In this document: in pieces, positions 61,292-64,000 of the stretch
How positions within the stretch are numbered: the stretch's first letter is position 1
Layout: each line of letters begins with the position of its first letter
Source: JABFRJ01 sp031374735
Lineage (GTDB): Bacteria; Pseudomonadota; Alphaproteobacteria; Rhizobiales; Hyphomicrobiaceae
Direction: 5' to 3'
Length of the DNA stretch: 64,000 nucleotides
Assembly: GCA_031374735.1 (NCBI GenBank)
Contig: JANMGQ010000134.1
Span: 38,339 to 102,338, forward strand
Position numbers and translations under genes: made by a program
Notes under the pieces: generated by a model
Database searches by the model: none
Seen by the model: only the letters and a program-made list of their open reading frames with translations
What the model was told of the DNA's origin: nothing

Positions 61292-62146
61292 ATGGACTAT
61301 CCAGCGGGTACTGAAGTTCTGAAAGGCAGTCGCGTGGGCTTTCTGCTCATGCACGGTCTCGGCGGCTCGCCCGTCGAAATGCGTTTCCTCGCCCAAAACC
61401 TCAACAAGGCCGGCCACACCGTCGTCCTGCCGCTCATGGCTGGCCACGGCGGCACGCCCGCTGAATTTGATCATTCGCGCTGGACGGAGTGGTGCGTGTC
61501 GGCCGAGATGGCGCTCGACCGCATGCGGCGTGATTGCGATACCATCATCGTCGGCGGCATCTCCGCCGGCGCCATCGTCGCGCTACGTCTCGCCGCGACG
61601 CGCAAGGATGTCATCAACGGCATCGCCGTGTTCTCGCCGACCTTCTGGCCGAACGGCTGGGCGATACCGCGCACACTGAACTTGTTCCGGCTGGTCACGC
61701 AGAAATGGTGCGCCAAGCTGTTCACGTTCTCCGAAGCGGCGCCCTACGGCATCAAGGACGACCGCCTGCGTAAGATCGTGCTCGATAGCCTGACAGCTGG
61801 CGGCAAGCCCTTGTCCGACGTGTTCAACCGCAAGGGCTCGACCCTGCTCGAGTTCCGCTGGCTCGCCAAAGATGTCAAAGCCCGCCTCGGCGACATCACG
61901 CAGCCAGCCTTCGTGGTGCATCCGCGCGAGGACGACCAGAGCGACCTCTCGAACTCGCTGCTGCTGCTGCGCCGCATGAAGGGCCGCGTCGAGAGCATGG
62001 TGCTCGAAGACAGCTACCACATGGTCGTGCTCGACCGTCAGCGCCAGTTGGTGGCCGATCGCACCGTCGCGTTCGCTGCAGCGCTTTGCGCAGAGATCGA
62101 GGCTGCAAGCGAGAAGCTGCGCTGGCGTTCAGCCGGCCGGGCGTGA
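61292..62146 (+). CDS. Alpha/beta hydrolase (carboxylesterase-like)
   Basis: A 284-residue hydrolase. FLLMHGLGGSPVEMRFLAQN holds the oxyanion region, Ser lies in VGGISAGAIVAL (about 92), and the His in DSYHMVVLDRQ (about 241). It resembles monoacylglycerol-lipase/carboxylesterase Est30-type enzymes. It starts 99 bp after the aminotransferase stop, on the same strand; likely same transcription unit. Substrate unknown. Confidence 0.85.
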   Translation: MDYPAGTEVLKGSRVGFLLMHGLGGSPVEMRFLAQNLNKAGHTVVLPLMAGHGGTPAEFDHSRWTEWCVSAEMALDRMRRDCDTIIVGGISAGAIVALRLAATRKDVINGIAVFSPTFWPNGWAIPRTLNLFRLVTQKWCAKLFTFSEAAPYGIKDDRLRKIVLDSLTAGGKPLSDVFNRKGSTLLEFRWLAKDVKARLGDITQPAFVVHPREDDQSDLSNSLLLLRRMKGRVESMVLEDSYHMVVLDRQRQLVADRTVAFAAALCAEIEAASEKLRWRSAGRA

Positions 62147-62786
62147 GGTGAGGCTAGACGCAACGTTGCGATCGGATCGGTGCAAACGGTCGGACCGCGC
62201 GAGCGCAGGCTTACTTCATCTTGAGCGGTAAACTTGGCCACGTCCTGCCAGGCCGGCAGACGGTTCCTGAGATGCGACGCGGATCTCCGAGCCTCTAGTG
62301 TTGAGCGCTCCGCCATGCCGAAGGCAGGGTTGACCGACGCCCCCATCTCGTTCTCTCGGCGGCAGCTCACCGAAGAGCACCGGTCGTGGTTCTGTCTATG
62401 TTTGTCGGTCGGGAACCGTCGAAAGTGACCCTTAGGAGACATTCACTCCCAACGTCGGTGTCCCGGAATTTGGCGTGCCCTTCGCACGACAAATATCCGG
62501 GATCTACCCCGGTCGAAATGGCAGGCTACTCCGCTGACCGGTTGGCGCAATCCTTCGCCCTATTACGGAGAAAAACTTCGGTATCCCGCATGGCAGATCA
62601 GCGCTGAAGGCGCCGATTTGTCTCTGGGACACCGGCGTTTGAGTGTTCATGCCATTACCCTGGGACGGTTTCTGCCGTAACATACTGATTTTTCAACAGC
62701 TCGGTGCGCCGCTATGGACGTTCATGGACACACATATTACGGAGGGCGGGTCCACCATTTGTGCTTTTCCCGCCTGGATGTGCCCC
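62147..62786. other. 640-bp gap, no gene recognised
   Basis: Open frames here, including a 134-codon antisense one that overlaps the hydrolase, have composition unlike a real protein and no ribosome-binding site. I see no clear terminator or RNA element; any promoter for the chorismate mutase gene would be in the right third. Confidence 0.5.
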
Positions 62787-63146
62787 ATGACGTCGCTGCC
62801 CGCCGCGCCCAGCCCAGCAACCCGCCGTCCCGCAGCCCGCTTGCCTTCAGAGTGTGCGGATCTCTCTCAGGTGCGCACCGAGATTGATCGGCTCGACACG
62901 GCGCTGGTGAAATTGATCGGCGAGCGGTTCGGCTATGTGGAGCGCGCGTGGCAGATCAAGCTTGTGGCCAAACAGGAGGCCAACGTGCCCTGGCGCAATC
63001 AGCAGGTGATCGACAAGGTGCGCGCAAAGGCTGTCGAGGAAGGTGTCTCGCCGGATCTGTGCGAAGCGCTGTGGCGGCAGATGATCGGCTGGTTCGTGCA
63101 ATACGAAGAAGAGAAGTTGAACAAGGAAATCGACCAAAAAGGCTGA
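62787..63146 (+). CDS. Chorismate mutase, AroQ type
   Basis: A 119-residue monofunctional chorismate mutase, converting chorismate to prephenate for Phe and Tyr. The AroQ helix pattern is visible: VRTEIDRLDTALVKLIGERF (about 31-50) with the catalytic Arg, then an internal helix with LVAKQEANVPWR and C-terminal LWRQMIGWFVQYEEEK. The ATG at 62787 is chosen because earlier in-frame codons (from 62643) give unconserved sequence. The first 25 residues are Ala/Pro-rich. Confidence 0.88.
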   Translation: MTSLPAAPSPATRRPAARLPSECADLSQVRTEIDRLDTALVKLIGERFGYVERAWQIKLVAKQEANVPWRNQQVIDKVRAKAVEEGVSPDLCEALWRQMIGWFVQYEEEKLNKEIDQKG

Positions 63147-63265
63147 CGCTGTGTCGCCGAAGCCGTGCGCCAGGCCGAGACAGGGCTTAACCATCAGCTG
63201 GCAAACAATTTGGCTTTGCGGCGGGCATTTGATCAACGATCCCCAGACCTTAATGGGGACCAACC

Positions 63266-63733
63266 ATGATCAAGACCTTCCTATTCGCAGCCACAGCCCT
63301 CGTGCTGATCGCGACACCAGCCGCCGCTGAGTCCGACACCAGCGACTGGCTCAGCAAAGCGTTCGGTGGTGCGTCCGCGCCAAAGACGAGCGGCAAAGCA
63401 GGCAAAGCCAAAGGCGCATCGCAGGCGTCTTCGGTGACCTCATACGGCGGGTCCGAGGCCGGCAGCGGCGTCGCCTCCTACTACTGGCAGCCACAGAAAG
63501 TGGCGTCAGGCGGCACCTTCAACCCGAACGCGCTCACCGCAGCCCACAAGACGCTGCCTTTCGGAACGCGCGTGCGCGTCACCAGCGCGTCGTCCGGGCG
63601 GTCCGTGGATGTCGTCATCAATGATCGCGGACCGTTCGTGAAGGGCCGCGTCATCGACCTGTCGCGCCGCGCCGCCCAGGAGATCGGCATGACCGGTGCC
63701 GGCCTCGCCAATGTGCGCCTGCAGGTGCTTTGA
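63266..63733 (+). CDS. RlpA-like septal ring/DPBB lipoprotein-type protein
   Basis: A 155-residue exported protein. Signal peptide MIKTFLFAATALVLIATPAA, a short Ser/Lys-rich linker, then a double-psi beta-barrel (about 65-155): GSGVASYYWQP, NPNALTAAHKTLPFGTRVRV, VVINDRGPFVKGRVIDLSRR. These are RlpA-family signatures with the catalytic-type Asp and His. No SPOR domain follows and no lipobox Cys is visible, so it is a soluble periplasmic RlpA relative. Start at ATG 63266. Confidence 0.9.
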   Translation: MIKTFLFAATALVLIATPAAAESDTSDWLSKAFGGASAPKTSGKAGKAKGASQASSVTSYGGSEAGSGVASYYWQPQKVASGGTFNPNALTAAHKTLPFGTRVRVTSASSGRSVDVVINDRGPFVKGRVIDLSRRAAQEIGMTGAGLANVRLQVL

Positions 63734-63910
63734 GCGAGACGATGGGATTGGCGTGGCACCTAGGTAATCTCCCAGTAGACGGCGCTTTCAATCATCGGCA
63801 TCTTCTCGGCCATACAAGACCCGAGCCCCGGGTTGGGAGGCAACTCCTCGCTGGCGGGACACATGGTCGGGATGTCCAAAGTTCCGACCTCGGCGAGGAG
63901 CGCGTCCGGC

Positions 63911-64000
63911 TTAGCTGACCGGCACTTCCCAGGGTCTGTTGCCGACGAGGCGCGTGGCGATGTCAGCGCGGCCATAACCCGGGCGCGATAGCCCCAAATG
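63911..64000 (-). CDS. C-terminal end of an unidentified gene cut by the window
   Basis: An open frame reading leftward from the right edge ends with GYGRADIATRLVGNRPWEV and PVS before a TAA at 63911-63913. The sequence looks protein-like (balanced composition, no Arg/Ser bias), but 29 residues are too few to name it. The rest lies outside the window. Confidence 0.3.
   Translation of the reverse strand, partial: HLGLSRPGYGRADIATRLVGNRPWEVPVS

Noticed and set aside
62038..62442. 134-codon minus frame in the gap before chorismate mutase
   Set aside because: It overlaps the hydrolase gene and has no family resemblance or ribosome-binding site.
1..64000. CRISPR arrays and rRNA genes
   Set aside because: No regularly spaced direct repeats with unique spacers and no conserved rRNA segments were seen; the only regular repeats are short tandem units or dispersed palindromes.

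Overview
The window looks like chromosomal DNA from a high-GC alphaproteobacterium, most likely a free-living member of the Hyphomicrobiales (Rhizobiales). This is inferred from gene families common in that order: an EipA/DUF1134 envelope protein, tiny Lys/Pro-rich and hydrophobic proteins, a PE-ligase-polymerase LigD, GGAAC-N16/17-CGTT (EcfG-type) promoters, and the dispersed palindromic repeats typical of Bradyrhizobium/Hyphomicrobium relatives. I saw no rRNA, tRNA, CRISPR array or replication origin.

Region 1 (0.1-18 kb) is a stress and DNA-repair neighbourhood. It holds a glycine-zipper stress protein and an EF-hand-like secreted protein behind an EcfG-type promoter, then a PaoABC-like molybdenum aldehyde oxidoreductase operon that runs into a DUF1295 membrane protein. 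An FAD oxidoreductase and the divergent NHEJ pair ku-ligD follow. After these come a PNPOx-like stress protein, small hypothetical proteins, a pseudo-receiver, a matrixin-type protease, a PRC-barrel protein and a Crp/Fnr regulator. Three EcfG-type promoters suggest much of this belongs to the general stress response.

Region 2 (18-22.5 kb) is a compact carbohydrate operon: mannose-6-phosphate isomerase, a GT4 glycosyltransferase fused to an alpha/alpha-barrel-like domain, and a GH130 phosphorylase. It suggests synthesis and phosphorolytic turnover of a mannoside.

Region 3 (22.9-34.6 kb) is accessory. It contains five SAM methyltransferase genes (one broken), a TetR gene with an apparently leaderless promoter that leads an alpha/beta-hydrolase-glycosyltransferase fusion, a GNAT enzyme, a GMC oxidoreductase, a SnoaL-like protein, a second hydrolase and a stray ligA tail. 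Region 4 (34.6-40.7 kb) is a minus-strand operon for an intradiol dioxygenase plus a complete LIV-type ABC importer, with hairpins or repeats in three of its gaps.

Region 5 (40.8-46 kb) is the most unusual part. The first 235 bp of the valS locus (its apparent -35 box through the HLGH codons) occur twice, exactly 2,400 bp apart and differing at three positions. Between the copies sit an SMC/RecF-like ATPase and a DUF4276 protein with Toprim-like acidic motifs, resembling two-gene ATPase-Toprim defence systems such as PARIS or split OLD. The downstream copy restores an intact valS. The upstream copy forms a 73-residue ValS-derived leader whose stop codon overlaps the ATPase start, so the cassette appears to borrow the expression signals of an essential gene.

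Region 6 (46-64 kb) is mainly housekeeping: an acyltransferase, a CHAP/NlpC-like protein, a YgiQ-type radical SAM protein, a NUDIX gene cut by an ISAs1 remnant, an orphan UgpC-type ATPase, UbiE, a metallo-beta-lactamase-fold protein, a TIGR04282 transferase, EipA, an orphan DppC-type permease, a HAD phosphatase-aminotransferase-hydrolase set, chorismate mutase and an RlpA-like protein. Several gaps here carry the dispersed palindromic repeats.
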